64,000 nt of DNA from Thermohalobaculum sp965263335. GTDB taxonomy: Bacteria > Pseudomonadota > Alphaproteobacteria > Rhodobacterales > Rhodobacteraceae. Position numbers and translations under genes: made by a program. Of this stretch, positions 24,803 to 33,023 are shown piece after piece (positions within the stretch are counted from its first letter, which is position 1; every line of letters begins with the position of its first letter). The notes beneath the pieces are model-generated. The model saw only the letters and a list, made by a program, of their open reading frames with translations, was not told where the DNA came from and made no database searches. The DNA lies in the NCBI GenBank assembly GCA_965263335.1, contig CBDHHE010000001.1, positions 3,844,001 through 3,908,000 on the forward strand, in the 5' to 3' direction.

Positions 24803-27322
24803 CTATTCAGCTGCACCCAGGTAGGCTTTCTCAACATCCGAGTCGCGCCGCAAATCGCGGGCTAAGCCTGCTTTCACGATCTTTCCGTCTTCCAGCAAAT
24901 AGGCCCGGTCCGATATCGCCAGCGCAAGTGTCGCCATCTGGTCGACGAGCAGAACGGTCACGCCTTCATCGCGGAGATCGGCGAGCGTGTCGAAAAGTTC
25001 ACGGATCATGGCCGGTGCCAGGCCCAGAGATGGCTCGTCCAGCAAGAGGATGCGCGGATTGGCAATCAGTCCGCGAGCCACCGCCAGCATCTGTTGTTCG
25101 CCGCCTGAAAGGACACCGGCAGGCATGTCAATCCGGTTCCTGAGGCGGGGAAAGCGCACCAGCAGTGCCTCGATCTCGCTTTCCGGCTCGAGATCCTGGC
25201 GTGTGAATGCACCGAGCAGTAAATTGTCGCGCACGCTCAGCTCGGGAAAGACCTGCCGGCCTTCCGGGACAAGCGCCAGACCGTCGGCTGCGATCTGGTG
25301 GGCGTCCGAGCGGCCAATCTCTTCGTCATTCAACAATATCGATCCATCGATGGGGCGGTGCAATCCTGCAAGCGCGCGCATCAGAGTAGACTTGCCCGCA
25401 CCGTTGGCGCCGAGGATCGCAACAGTTTCGGCCGGATCGACGGTGATACTGATTGCCCTGAGGACCGGAGCCGCTCCATAGCCAGCGACGAGCTTGTGCG
25501 CACCCAGCACCGCGACGTGCTCTCCGCTCCAGGGAATTGCGCGCGGGCGTCCCGGATATGCGTCGTCACCCAAGTAAGCCCGCAGGACGGCGGGATCGTT
25601 GCGAATGGCCGCTGGGGGTCCCTGTGCGATCTGGACCCCCGCATCGAGTACAAGGATGTCGTCTGAAACCTTCATGACGAGACCCATGTCGTGCTCGACC
25701 AGAACGACGGCGATCCCCGCCTCGGCAATTTGGCGGAGCAGGTCCGCGAGAACCTCCTTGTCTGACCGGCTCAGACCGGCGGCAGGCTCATCCAACAGCA
25801 ACACATTCGGGCTGGTTGCCAGGGCACGGGCGATCTCGACCAGACGCCGATCGACATGAGGCAATGCACTTGCCTCTCGCTCCACCGGTCCGGCATAGCC
25901 GACAAAGGCCAGCAGGCCCTCGGCACGGGCACGGGCGTCAGCGGATGGCGGCGGTCCGAACGGCACGCCAAGCTTTCCTCCGGCATGAGCGGTCAGCAGG
26001 TTGTCGATCACGCTGAGATGCTCGAACAATTGTGTTGTCTGGTAGGTGCGCGCAATGCCTGCCTGAGCGGCAGTCCAGGCCGGTTTGCCAGCGAGGTCGG
26101 TCTCCAGCCTGATGGCGCCGTTGTCGGGCACATAGAAGCCGCCGATCATGTTCAGCACGGTGGTCTTGCCTGCGCCGTTGGGCCCGATCACCGACGTGAT
26201 CTGACCTGATTCCGCCCGGAAAGACACATCGTGGGCTGCGCGGACACCGCCGAAGGAGATTGAGAGCCCAGAGACCTCAAGGGCCCTTGCGGGTCGTTGT
26301 CGGACCAGCAATTCAGCCAATGATCGGTTCGATGGTGTCGCTGGTCGCGGATCCTCCACGAGAAGCACGCGCTGGAGCAGGCCCATCATTCCGCGCGGTG
26401 CCGCCAGGAGCACGCCCAACATCAGCCCACCGAAGAACAGCAACCGATACTCTGCAAGACCAGACAGCAACTCCGGCAGGAGGACGGTCACCAAGATCCC
26501 CAGCACCGGTCCAAGAAGGGTGCGCGACCCGCCCACAACGACTGCGAGCAGAAAAAGGATTGACTGGAAGAATGGAAAGCTGCCCGGGCTGATGAACCCC
26601 TGGAGCGGTGCAAACAGCCCGCCTGCCATCGCAGCCAATGCGGCGGACAGCACGAAGGCCAGCGTCTTTACCCGGAGGGGATCTATCCCGATGGATTGTG
26701 CAGCAACCTCGCTGTCGCTGACGGCGCGCATGGCCAGTCCCCACTGTCCGCGCGCCAGAATGAAGTACAGGACAAGCGAAAGCCCCGCCAGCAGAACGGA
26801 GATGATGGCCATCTCCTGTTCGAAGAAGACCCGACCGAAGGCCTCTGGTGCCGGAAACCCCATCAGACCGTTCTGGCCGCCCGTCAGATCCCGCCACTCG
26901 ATCGCGCCGTGTTCGACGATGAAGGCAAACGCGATGGTCATCATCGCGAGGTAGGGTCCCGAAACCCTCAACGCCGGGAGCGCCAGCATCCCGCCCGTCA
27001 ATGCACCCATGAGGGTCGCCGCGGGCAGGGCAATCCAGAAACTCCACCCCTCAAGCGTGGCAATGGCCACAGCATAGGCACCGATCAGAAAGAACCCGAC
27101 ATGACCAAAGGAGATCTGACCCGACAGCCCCAGCAGGATGTTCAGGCCGACTCCGATACAAAGGTTGATCGCCATCATGGCGAGGATGAAGACGAAGTAG
27201 CCGCCGACTTGCGTGGCCGCCAGGATCCCCAGTCCGGTGATTAGAGCGATGGTGGCAAGCGCTGCGCGTGGGTCCTTGACCAGCCTCGAGATGCTTGTGC
27301 GGAAGGACGCCAAGGCTGACAT
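24803..27322 (-). CDS. Liv-type ABC transporter fusion: LivM permease + LivG ATPase + LivF ATPase
   Basis: One 839-residue reading frame holds three normally separate proteins. Residues 1-320 are a LivM-type permease (LNILLGLSGQISFGHVGFF). Residues 347-585 are a LivG-type ATPase (Walker A GPNGAGKT near 380; Walker B VLLLDEPAAGL near 507; VEHDM). Residues 605-839 are a LivF-type ATPase (GANGAGKST near 638; LSGGEQQMLAVARGL near 738; ILLLDEPSLGL). The middle ATPase has ALPHVDRRLVEIARAL where LivG usually has a YGxQRR-type signature, so its signature loop is unusual. ATG 27322 lies 2 nt after the livH stop; the open frame further upstream is only the antisense-frame shadow of livH. The protein would supply the whole energised half of the importer. 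Confidence 0.9.
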   Translation of the reverse strand: MSALASFRTSISRLVKDPRAALATIALITGLGILAATQVGGYFVFILAMMAINLCIGVGLNILLGLSGQISFGHVGFFLIGAYAVAIATLEGWSFWIALPAATLMGALTGGMLALPALRVSGPYLAMMTIAFAFIVEHGAIEWRDLTGGQNGLMGFPAPEAFGRVFFEQEMAIISVLLAGLSLVLYFILARGQWGLAMRAVSDSEVAAQSIGIDPLRVKTLAFVLSAALAAMAGGLFAPLQGFISPGSFPFFQSILFLLAVVVGGSRTLLGPVLGILVTVLLPELLSGLAEYRLLFFGGLMLGVLLAAPRGMMGLLQRVLLVEDPRPATPSNRSLAELLVRQRPARALEVSGLSISFGGVRAAHDVSFRAESGQITSVIGPNGAGKTTVLNMIGGFYVPDNGAIRLETDLAGKPAWTAAQAGIARTYQTTQLFEHLSVIDNLLTAHAGGKLGVPFGPPPSADARARAEGLLAFVGYAGPVEREASALPHVDRRLVEIARALATSPNVLLLDEPAAGLSRSDKEVLADLLRQIAEAGIAVVLVEHDMGLVMKVSDDILVLDAGVQIAQGPPAAIRNDPAVLRAYLGDDAYPGRPRAIPWSGEHVAVLGAHKLVAGYGAAPVLRAISITVDPAETVAILGANGAGKSTLMRALAGLHRPIDGSILLNDEEIGRSDAHQIAADGLALVPEGRQVFPELSVRDNLLLGAFTRQDLEPESEIEALLVRFPRLRNRIDMPAGVLSGGEQQMLAVARGLIANPRILLLDEPSLGLAPAMIRELFDTLADLRDEGVTVLLVDQMATLALAISDRAYLLEDGKIVKAGLARDLRRDSDVEKAYLGAAE

Positions 27323-27324
27323 GG

Positions 27325-28194
27325 CTAGACCTTCTTCAGTCCGGCGCGGCCAAAGATGCCGTTTGGCATGGTAACCAGCACAAGGATCACCATAGAGAAC
27401 GAGACGATCTGTGTGTAGCTGGACCCCAGATATGCGGTGGTCAGCGCCTCGACACATCCGTAGAGAATTCCCGCGATCATCACGCCCCAGGCGCTGGTGA
27501 TGCCACCGAGAATTGCTGCCGCGAAGGCCTTGATGCCGAAGATTGTCCCCATCCCGGCGCTCACGTTGAACAGTGGTGCGATCAGCAGTCCTGCAATACC
27601 CGCGAACACAGTCGACACCGCAAACGCGCTGGCAATGACGATGCGCGTGTTCACGCCTACAAGGCGCGCCGCCTCGGGTCGTTGCACTGTGGCCAACATC
27701 GCCTTGCCGAGCTTGGTACGGCGCTGAACAAGGGTGAGAGCGAACGCGATGCCGATCCCAGCCAACGGTATCACGAGTTGCAGAGGATAGGCGCCGGCCC
27801 CGAAGATGACGATGGCCTCGTCTGCCCAGGAAGATGACAGAGACCGCGGCTCCTTGCCGAACGTGAAGAGCACAATGTTCTCGAGCACGATCCCCGCTGC
27901 AACCGTTGCCATCAGCCACAGATCGGAGCCGCGCTGAACGAAAGGCCTCACAACGAAGCGCTCGATTGCCAGGCCCAGGACCGCACAGCAAAGCAGCGCA
28001 CCAAGCACCGCCAATGGCATCGGCCAGCCGAGTGTCGCGGAGAAGGTGTAGCCCATGACCGCGCCGAACATCATCGACGAACCCTGGCTGAAGTTCACCG
28101 TCTTCGAGACGGCGTAGGTGATGTGGAAGCCAAGCGCGAGCAACCCGTACATCGCCCCGAGCCCCAGCCCGGTGATCAGTGTCGACGCAATCAT
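27325..28194 (-). CDS. livH: Liv-type ABC transporter permease
   Basis: A 289-residue membrane protein of the LivH family. Landmarks are GLGLGAMYGLLALGFHITYAVSKTVNFSQG at the start, RPEAARLVGVNTRIVIASAF in the cytoplasmic coupling loop, and FAAAILGGITSAWGVMIAG. It pairs with the LivM domain of the downstream fusion to form the channel. ATG 28194. Its TAG is followed after 2 nt by the fusion gene, and the binding-protein gene lies upstream beyond a small stem-loop. Despite the family name, the substrate may be a urea-like or heterocyclic nitrogen compound, given the hydrolase neighbours. Confidence 0.9.
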   Translation of the reverse strand: MIASTLITGLGLGAMYGLLALGFHITYAVSKTVNFSQGSSMMFGAVMGYTFSATLGWPMPLAVLGALLCCAVLGLAIERFVVRPFVQRGSDLWLMATVAAGIVLENIVLFTFGKEPRSLSSSWADEAIVIFGAGAYPLQLVIPLAGIGIAFALTLVQRRTKLGKAMLATVQRPEAARLVGVNTRIVIASAFAVSTVFAGIAGLLIAPLFNVSAGMGTIFGIKAFAAAILGGITSAWGVMIAGILYGCVEALTTAYLGSSYTQIVSFSMVILVLVTMPNGIFGRAGLKKV

Positions 28195-28214
28195 CGGAAC
28201 CCCCCGCCGTCCTT

Positions 28215-28235
28215 GAGGCGCCGCGAGAGCGCCTC
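28215..28235 (-). promoter_or_regulatory. Stem-loop between binding-protein gene and livH
   Basis: GAGGCGC (28215-28221) and GCGCCTC (28229-28235) form a perfect 7-bp stem with a 7-nt loop in the 60-bp gap after the binding-protein stop. Same arrangement as the stem-loops at 4401-4424 and 58675-58699. Confidence 0.6.
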
Positions 28236-28254
28236 CGCATCCAGCTCTTGCAGA

Positions 28255-29445
28255 TCAGTCGATCGGGATGATCTCGCCGTCGATGAAGCGGGTGAACACG
28301 TAGTCCTCTGGACCGAGGGCATCGTGTTGCTCAGGCGTGAATGGTTTCTCGTAGGTCTTGATCATGCCCTCGTAGCGTTCGATGGCATAGTACCCCTCTC
28401 GGATGGCCGGGCCTTCTGTGGACCCGGCGTTGGCGATGGCCAGTGCCGTCAGGTGCATCGCGTCATATGCATTGGCAATACCGACCGCCGGTGTCACGTC
28501 GGCTGCGCTCTTGATCTCCGGAAACAGTTCTTTCAGCGCCAGCAGTTTCTCGGCGGCCTTAGGGTTGTCGTTGCCAGAGAACGTAAAGGTCTGGATCATC
28601 TCCACCGTCTTGGCGCGTGGGCCTGCAAGCTCCGAAAACCGGCCACCGGCGGGGCCCCAGTGCGACACCACGGGCACGTCCCAGCCCATCCGCTCAAGCG
28701 ATTTCATGACTTGTGCTGAGGGTCCGACATTTGCGACCATGAAGATCGTGTCAGCGCCAGCTTCCTTCAGTCTCGTCAATTGCGGGACGACATCGACATC
28801 GTTCGCTTCCACCTTTTCGATGCCAGCGTTGCCCATTCCCTTGGCGTCAAGTGCTGCCGTCAACCCCTTCTCGTTGGATTCGCCCCACGGATTGTTGATC
28901 AGCATGAGGCCGGGGTTCTTGGCGTCGTGCACAGAGACCGCCCGCTCAACAAGCGCCACGCCAACGATCTCGTCGACTGCCGACACACGGAAGACATAGT
29001 TGGGGTCCGACCCGTTCTTGGTGATGGGTGTACCGGCCGCCCAAGGGCCCATGAAAGGCACCTCGATCTGATTCACGTACGGGACGATGGCCAGCGACAC
29101 CGGTGTTTGCAGGCCGCCGAAGAGCACTGCGACCTCTTCGCGCTGGATCAGCTCGCGCGCGGCGGTCAGACCCTTGGCGGGGTTCGCTTCGTCGTCCCGC
29201 CTGATCAGCTCGAGCGGTCGTCCCAGGACGCCACCGGCCGCATTGATCTCGGTGATGGCAAGCGTCATGCCGCGGGTGATCGCTTCCCCGGATTTTGCCG
29301 ACGGACCGGAAAGAGACGCGATCAGACCAATCTTGATCGGCTCCTCTGCATGTGCCGCAACCGAAGCACTCAGAATGCCGGTAGCCGCAGCCATGCCCAG
29401 AATTGCGCGTCGGGACAACCACGACCCAATTGCACTGATCTTCAT
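28255..29445 (-). CDS. livK: Liv-type ABC transporter periplasmic binding protein
   Basis: A 396-residue exported protein of the Peripla_BP_6 family. The N-terminus has SRRAILGM (possible Tat signal) and cleavage after AHA near residue 33. The mature part begins EPIKIGLIASLSGPSAKSGE, the usual LivJ/LivK/UrtA/AmiC opening, and continues with ITEINAAGGVLGRPLELIRRDDEANP. ATG 29445 is preceded by GGGAGAG; the open frame before it is not protein-like. It is the first gene of the operon livK-livH-livMGF-amidohydrolase-amidase. Amide, urea or heterocycle binding is as plausible as amino-acid binding. Confidence 0.9.
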   Translation of the reverse strand: MKISAIGSWLSRRAILGMAAATGILSASVAAHAEEPIKIGLIASLSGPSAKSGEAITRGMTLAITEINAAGGVLGRPLELIRRDDEANPAKGLTAARELIQREEVAVLFGGLQTPVSLAIVPYVNQIEVPFMGPWAAGTPITKNGSDPNYVFRVSAVDEIVGVALVERAVSVHDAKNPGLMLINNPWGESNEKGLTAALDAKGMGNAGIEKVEANDVDVVPQLTRLKEAGADTIFMVANVGPSAQVMKSLERMGWDVPVVSHWGPAGGRFSELAGPRAKTVEMIQTFTFSGNDNPKAAEKLLALKELFPEIKSAADVTPAVGIANAYDAMHLTALAIANAGSTEGPAIREGYYAIERYEGMIKTYEKPFTPEQHDALGPEDYVFTRFIDGEIIPID

Positions 29446-29607
29446 TTTCGATCTCTCCCAGTGAGTCCGTGTTGGCGACCTGCACATGCCGCCCGAAGCA
29501 GTCGCCTGTGCGGCGATGAACTCGGGCCGTGACGCCATTCTGGCATCATTCATGCAAGGGATGTGCCAGCGCCCATCACGCGCCCCGATCACACGGAGAG
29601 GAACCCA

Positions 29608-30024
29608 ATGACCGAGACAGTGAAACCCGCCGTGGCCGATGACGTGAAATTCATGATCCTGCGTTTTCTGGAGGCGCAGATGGCCGGGCGCCACGATGCC
29701 GTCGCACACCTTGTTGCGCCCGATTGCGAAATCGTGTTCTCCGGTGGCCGTCCATTCAAGTCGGCAGCCGAGATCGCCGCTTTCAATGCAAAGCGCTACG
29801 CCTGGGTCCGCAAGCGGATGGAACGCACTGATGTGGCCATGAGCGACGATGTCGTGGTTGTCTACAGTCTGGGTGCGCTCTACGGCGCCTGGCCCAACGG
29901 CACAGAGTTCGATGGAAACCGATATGTCGACCGTTTCGAGATCCGGGACGGGCTCATCGTGCGCTGGGAAGTCTGGAACGACAGCGGTGAGCGGCTGCTC
30001 GAGCAGCATGGAATCGACGCGTAA
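29608..30024 (+). CDS. SnoaL/NTF2-like small protein
   Basis: A 138-residue protein of the NTF2 fold (LRFLEAQMAGRHDAVAHLVAPDCEIVFSGG, then FEIRDGLIVRWEVWND near the end), the pattern of SnoaL-like and ketosteroid-isomerase-like enzymes. ATG 29608 follows GGAGAGG. It is divergent from livK and convergent, 5 bp apart, with an AtzH/HpxZ-like gene whose product also has an NTF2 fold. A catalytic role in ring or carbamate chemistry is possible, but nothing in the sequence proves it. Confidence 0.7.
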   Translation: MTETVKPAVADDVKFMILRFLEAQMAGRHDAVAHLVAPDCEIVFSGGRPFKSAAEIAAFNAKRYAWVRKRMERTDVAMSDDVVVVYSLGALYGAWPNGTEFDGNRYVDRFEIRDGLIVRWEVWNDSGERLLEQHGIDA

Positions 30025-30029
30025 GCCTT

Positions 30030-30410
30030 TCAGGCAACGTCCATCCACGAGACATGCGCCGCCACGATGCGCCACCCTTCAGGCAGCCGCACCCATGTGT
30101 GACTTTGGCGTCCTACTCGTGTCACGCCATCGCGAAGGAACTCTGTGTTGGCTGTGCCATAGTCGGTGCCGAACGTGGTGATCACGGTGCGGGTCAGGTT
30201 GCGGTCCAGACCCTTCGACGGTCGCGACCGTCGAAACGCGAGGATCTCCTCCTGTCCGTACAGGTTCTCGCCTGCGCCATATCGGATCACATGCGGACTG
30301 CTCCAAAACAGTGCGTCTAGGGTTTCGACATCGTTCCCCACCAGCGCTGCTTCGTACCGCTGGAAGGCGGAAGACACCTCCGCATGAACTTCTGGAATGT
30401 TTATCTGCAT
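30030..30410 (-). CDS. AtzH/HpxZ-like protein (DUF3225, NTF2 fold)
   Basis: A 126-residue protein that fits the AtzH-like/HpxZ family along its whole length: MQINIPEVHAEV, FQRYEAALVGNDVETLDALFW, IRYGAGENLYGQEEILAFR, RVGRQSHTWVRLPEGW and AAHVSWMD. Family members occur with amidases in oxalurate (HpxWXYZ-type) and cyanuric-acid/biuret breakdown, where AtzH acts on a dicarboxyurea-type intermediate. Its presence a few kb from an amidase and a CodA/AtzC-like amidohydrolase supports a ureide or N-heterocycle pathway here. ATG 30410 is the start. Partners such as AtzD or AtzG were not found in the window. Confidence 0.85.
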   Translation of the reverse strand: MQINIPEVHAEVSSAFQRYEAALVGNDVETLDALFWSSPHVIRYGAGENLYGQEEILAFRRSRPSKGLDRNLTRTVITTFGTDYGTANTEFLRDGVTRVGRQSHTWVRLPEGWRIVAAHVSWMDVA

Positions 30411-30779
30411 GAGTCACCCGTTGCCGCATCAGCAATCATCTGCGCGCGTGGCGAGTCAATCGGAGCGTTTGTCTAATTTGCAATCTTTGATCACGTCGTG
30501 ATGAAACTTTTGCCAGATGATGCGGGGATTTCGCGTGAGCCGATCAATGGTTGGGCGGTGCCAAGTGGGAAAGCATGGTCGACCTGGACACACGCCTGAT
30601 CATGCATCAGCGGAATGGTGCAGTGTTCTCCGATGTGATCTTCCCGACGCCTAGCAAGTTGGCTCTTGGACAGCGACAGCGCTCCCGAAACCGTCGACTT
30701 TGGTCGCTGCCAGCAAAGAAACAGAACCCAAGAACTGACAGATACAGCAGGTAGTCCACAGTCGAGCACCGGAGGAACG
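30411..30779. other. Intergenic promoter region, 369 bp
   Basis: This gap divides the divergent AtzH-like and 2-oxoglutarate-oxygenase genes. It contains a palindrome at 30490-30502 and a somewhat AT-rich patch at about 30465-30485. No convincing coding frame: the frames seen here lack family resemblance and Shine-Dalgarno support. Confidence 0.5.
30490..30502. promoter_or_regulatory. Palindrome, candidate operator
   Basis: ATCACG-T-CGTGAT is a perfect 6-bp inverted repeat with a single central base, about 80 bp upstream of the AtzH-like gene. No regulator for it is encoded nearby, so assignment is by position only. Confidence 0.35.
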
Positions 30780-31595
30780 ATGAGCACGCTTGAACTCAGT
30801 GAGATCGTCGATCTCGACCGCTATCCCCTGACCGAACCCGGGTCGGATGCCTATCACCAGCTTCTGGAAGCAGGTCGGGAAAAGCTGGAAAGCGAAGCAC
30901 TCTTTGCACTTAGAGGCTTTCTTCGACCCGGTGCGGTGGCAACCATGGCCACAGAGTTGGAAAAGATGGCGCCGCAGGCGGTGAGATTTGATGCCGAGCG
31001 GGTGGCCTACGAAGAACCTGATCCGAGTATGCCCGCGGACCACCCCAGGAACCGTCCCCACCGCACCGCTTATCGGCAAGTGCTCAACCATCAGATCCCC
31101 AACGACTCCGCACTGCGTGCCGTTTTCCTTTGGCAGCCGCTTGCTGAGTTCCTGCGGCAGGTCTGCGGCTATGAAACCTTGCACCGGAGCGAGTGCCCGC
31201 ATTTGGGCCTCACTGCGAAGATTGCGGGTCCAGGCGATACCGATGGCTGGCATTTCGACGGAAACGACGTCGTTTTCTCGCTCTTGTTGCAGGCCGCGGA
31301 GGTTGGTGGTGATTTCGAGTATGCGCCGTTCGTCCGAACTCGAGACGACGAAGCGCCTGAAGCGGTGGCCGCGGTCTTCGACGATCCCGGCAACCGGGCA
31401 CGTCGGCCGGGCATTGGTGTGGGTGATCTGACTGTGTTCAAGGGAGATCTGTCGGTTCACCGCGTCACGCCGGTCGAAGGCCCGCGCAAACGGATCGTCG
31501 CCTTGTTCTCGTATGATGAGCGTCCGGGGATGGTGTTCCCTGCATCCTACATACGCGAACTGTGCGCCGGACTGCCGGACAAGAGCGCTGCTTGA
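30780..31595 (+). CDS. Fe(II)/2-oxoglutarate-dependent oxygenase
   Basis: A 271-residue double-stranded beta-helix oxygenase. The iron triad can be read as H158 and D160 (WHFDGND) and H227 (DLSVHRVTP), with R238 (KRIVALFSY) placed to bind 2-oxoglutarate. ATG 30780 follows GGAGGAA. The overall pattern recalls proteins often annotated with the HalD/BesD-like group, but those halogenases have Gly in place of the iron-binding Asp; here Asp is kept, so hydroxylation is expected. The substrate is unknown, perhaps a free amino acid or betaine-like compound. It is convergent with an alcohol dehydrogenase gene 59 bp away. Confidence 0.75.
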   Translation: MSTLELSEIVDLDRYPLTEPGSDAYHQLLEAGREKLESEALFALRGFLRPGAVATMATELEKMAPQAVRFDAERVAYEEPDPSMPADHPRNRPHRTAYRQVLNHQIPNDSALRAVFLWQPLAEFLRQVCGYETLHRSECPHLGLTAKIAGPGDTDGWHFDGNDVVFSLLLQAAEVGGDFEYAPFVRTRDDEAPEAVAAVFDDPGNRARRPGIGVGDLTVFKGDLSVHRVTPVEGPRKRIVALFSYDERPGMVFPASYIRELCAGLPDKSAA

Positions 31596-31654
31596 TCCGC
31601 CTGAACGTTCCGCCGATGAGACCGAGGACAGCAACGCCATCGGCCTTACTGGTC

Positions 31655-32821
31655 CTAACGAGCCTGGGCGATGACTTCCGCAACGAAAGTCTCCATCTCG
31701 TCAGGCGACGCAGCGCGGGCGTTCGTCCCGGCCGCGCTGTCACGCATGGCTTTGGCTGCGATCCGCGCGGCGCAGTCTTGAGGCACCCCGATCTCGCTCA
31801 ATGCACATGGAATATCGAGATCGTCGAGGAGCCCACAAACTGATGCGTAGAGACTGTCCGCGTCGTGGCGTTCTAGGCCCATGGCTTCCGTCAGCGGCAC
31901 TACTCTTCCCGCCATGTCAGTGGCGTTGAACCGCAATGCGGCGGGAAGGATGATCGCGTTGGTCAATCCATGTTGCGTTTCGAACTCCGCCCCAATCATA
32001 TGGCTCACCGCGTGCACGATGCCGAGGCCCTTGGAGAAGGCGATCCCGGCCAGACAGGAACCGACGATCATGCCACCTCGCGCTTCGAGGGAGGCCGGCT
32101 CCTCCACAACAACCGGCAACCAGCGCGCCACGAGCCTCAGTCCCTCGAGGGCCGCACCATCGCAGAGAGGGTGGAAACCCGGAACGCAGTAGGCCTCGAT
32201 TGCATGGGTGAGCGCGTCGCACCCCGTCCAGGCGGTGAGAGAAAGTGGCAACCCGACGGTCAAGACCGGATCGAGAACCGCATAAGCCGGCTTGAGCTGA
32301 GGATGCCAAACACAGAGCTTCATTCCCTGCGCTGTGTCGGTGATCATTGCGGTGCTCTCGGTCTCAGCCCCGGTGCCGGATGTCGTCGGAATGCAAATCA
32401 GAGGTGGGAACGCCGCCTTCTCTCCGAGGGAGGGCGGTTCCCTTTCGAATTCGAACGCCCAAAGATCGATGTCGCTTTGAGCGGTCAATGCGATCGCTTT
32501 GGCGCCGTCCATACCGCTGCCGCCGCCGATCCCGACAACACCGTCGCAAGCACCTTCGAGAAACGCCGCACAGCCTGCACCTATCTCTGTGTCGCGGGGG
32601 TTTGGCGAGAGATTTGAAAACACTCCGGCGCTCATGCCAGCTTTGGCGAGCCTGTCCAAGCCTTCAGCGACAAATGGAAGCTCCCGGCTCCCCCGATCGG
32701 TCACAAGCAAAGGCCGTGTCATCCCTGCGGATCGGCAAAAGTTAGCGAGTTCCGAGAAGCGGCCGGGGCCATATGCGATTGGAACCGGAAAGCTCCAGTC
32801 CTGCGCGGCGAGAAGGCTCAT
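31655..32821 (-). CDS. Iron-containing alcohol dehydrogenase family protein
   Basis: A 388-residue protein of the type III (iron) alcohol dehydrogenase family. NAD(P)-binding GIGGGSGMDGAK lies at about residues 97-108, PTTSGTGAE in the middle. The metal-binding region includes DALTHAIEAYCVPGFHPLCD and GIVHAVSHMIGAEFETQHGLTNA, with histidines at the expected places. ATG 32821 is the chosen start; the Shine-Dalgarno is weak. It is divergent from a Rieske oxygenase gene and could process its aldehyde or alcohol product, but no operon link is visible. Confidence 0.88.
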   Translation of the reverse strand: MSLLAAQDWSFPVPIAYGPGRFSELANFCRSAGMTRPLLVTDRGSRELPFVAEGLDRLAKAGMSAGVFSNLSPNPRDTEIGAGCAAFLEGACDGVVGIGGGSGMDGAKAIALTAQSDIDLWAFEFEREPPSLGEKAAFPPLICIPTTSGTGAETESTAMITDTAQGMKLCVWHPQLKPAYAVLDPVLTVGLPLSLTAWTGCDALTHAIEAYCVPGFHPLCDGAALEGLRLVARWLPVVVEEPASLEARGGMIVGSCLAGIAFSKGLGIVHAVSHMIGAEFETQHGLTNAIILPAALRFNATDMAGRVVPLTEAMGLERHDADSLYASVCGLLDDLDIPCALSEIGVPQDCAARIAAKAMRDSAAGTNARAASPDEMETFVAEVIAQAR

Positions 32822-33023
32822 TCTGCAAATCCACTCACACTTGATCCAACGCTCATGCTGCCCATCGACAATGGCAAACACAATGACACTGCTCGATTTA
32901 ATGCTTCAGATTCGGTCGGCGTTTCGCGCGCAACTCAGGCTCAGGCACATTCCAACAGAGGGTTTGTCGCCTCAATGACCATCGGTTAACGTCAATGCGA
33001 AGACAAACAAGCCGGAGCAAGCG

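Noticed and set aside
27323..28240. Extension of the LivMGF reading frame upstream to 28240
   Set aside because: This part is read in another frame over livH and has a low-complexity Arg/Gly/His-rich pattern, unlike any permease. The real start is ATG 27322, two bases after the livH stop.
30551..30754. Small plus-strand frame of 67 codons before the 2-oxoglutarate oxygenase gene
   Set aside because: No Shine-Dalgarno, no family resemblance, and it ends inside the leader of the next gene.
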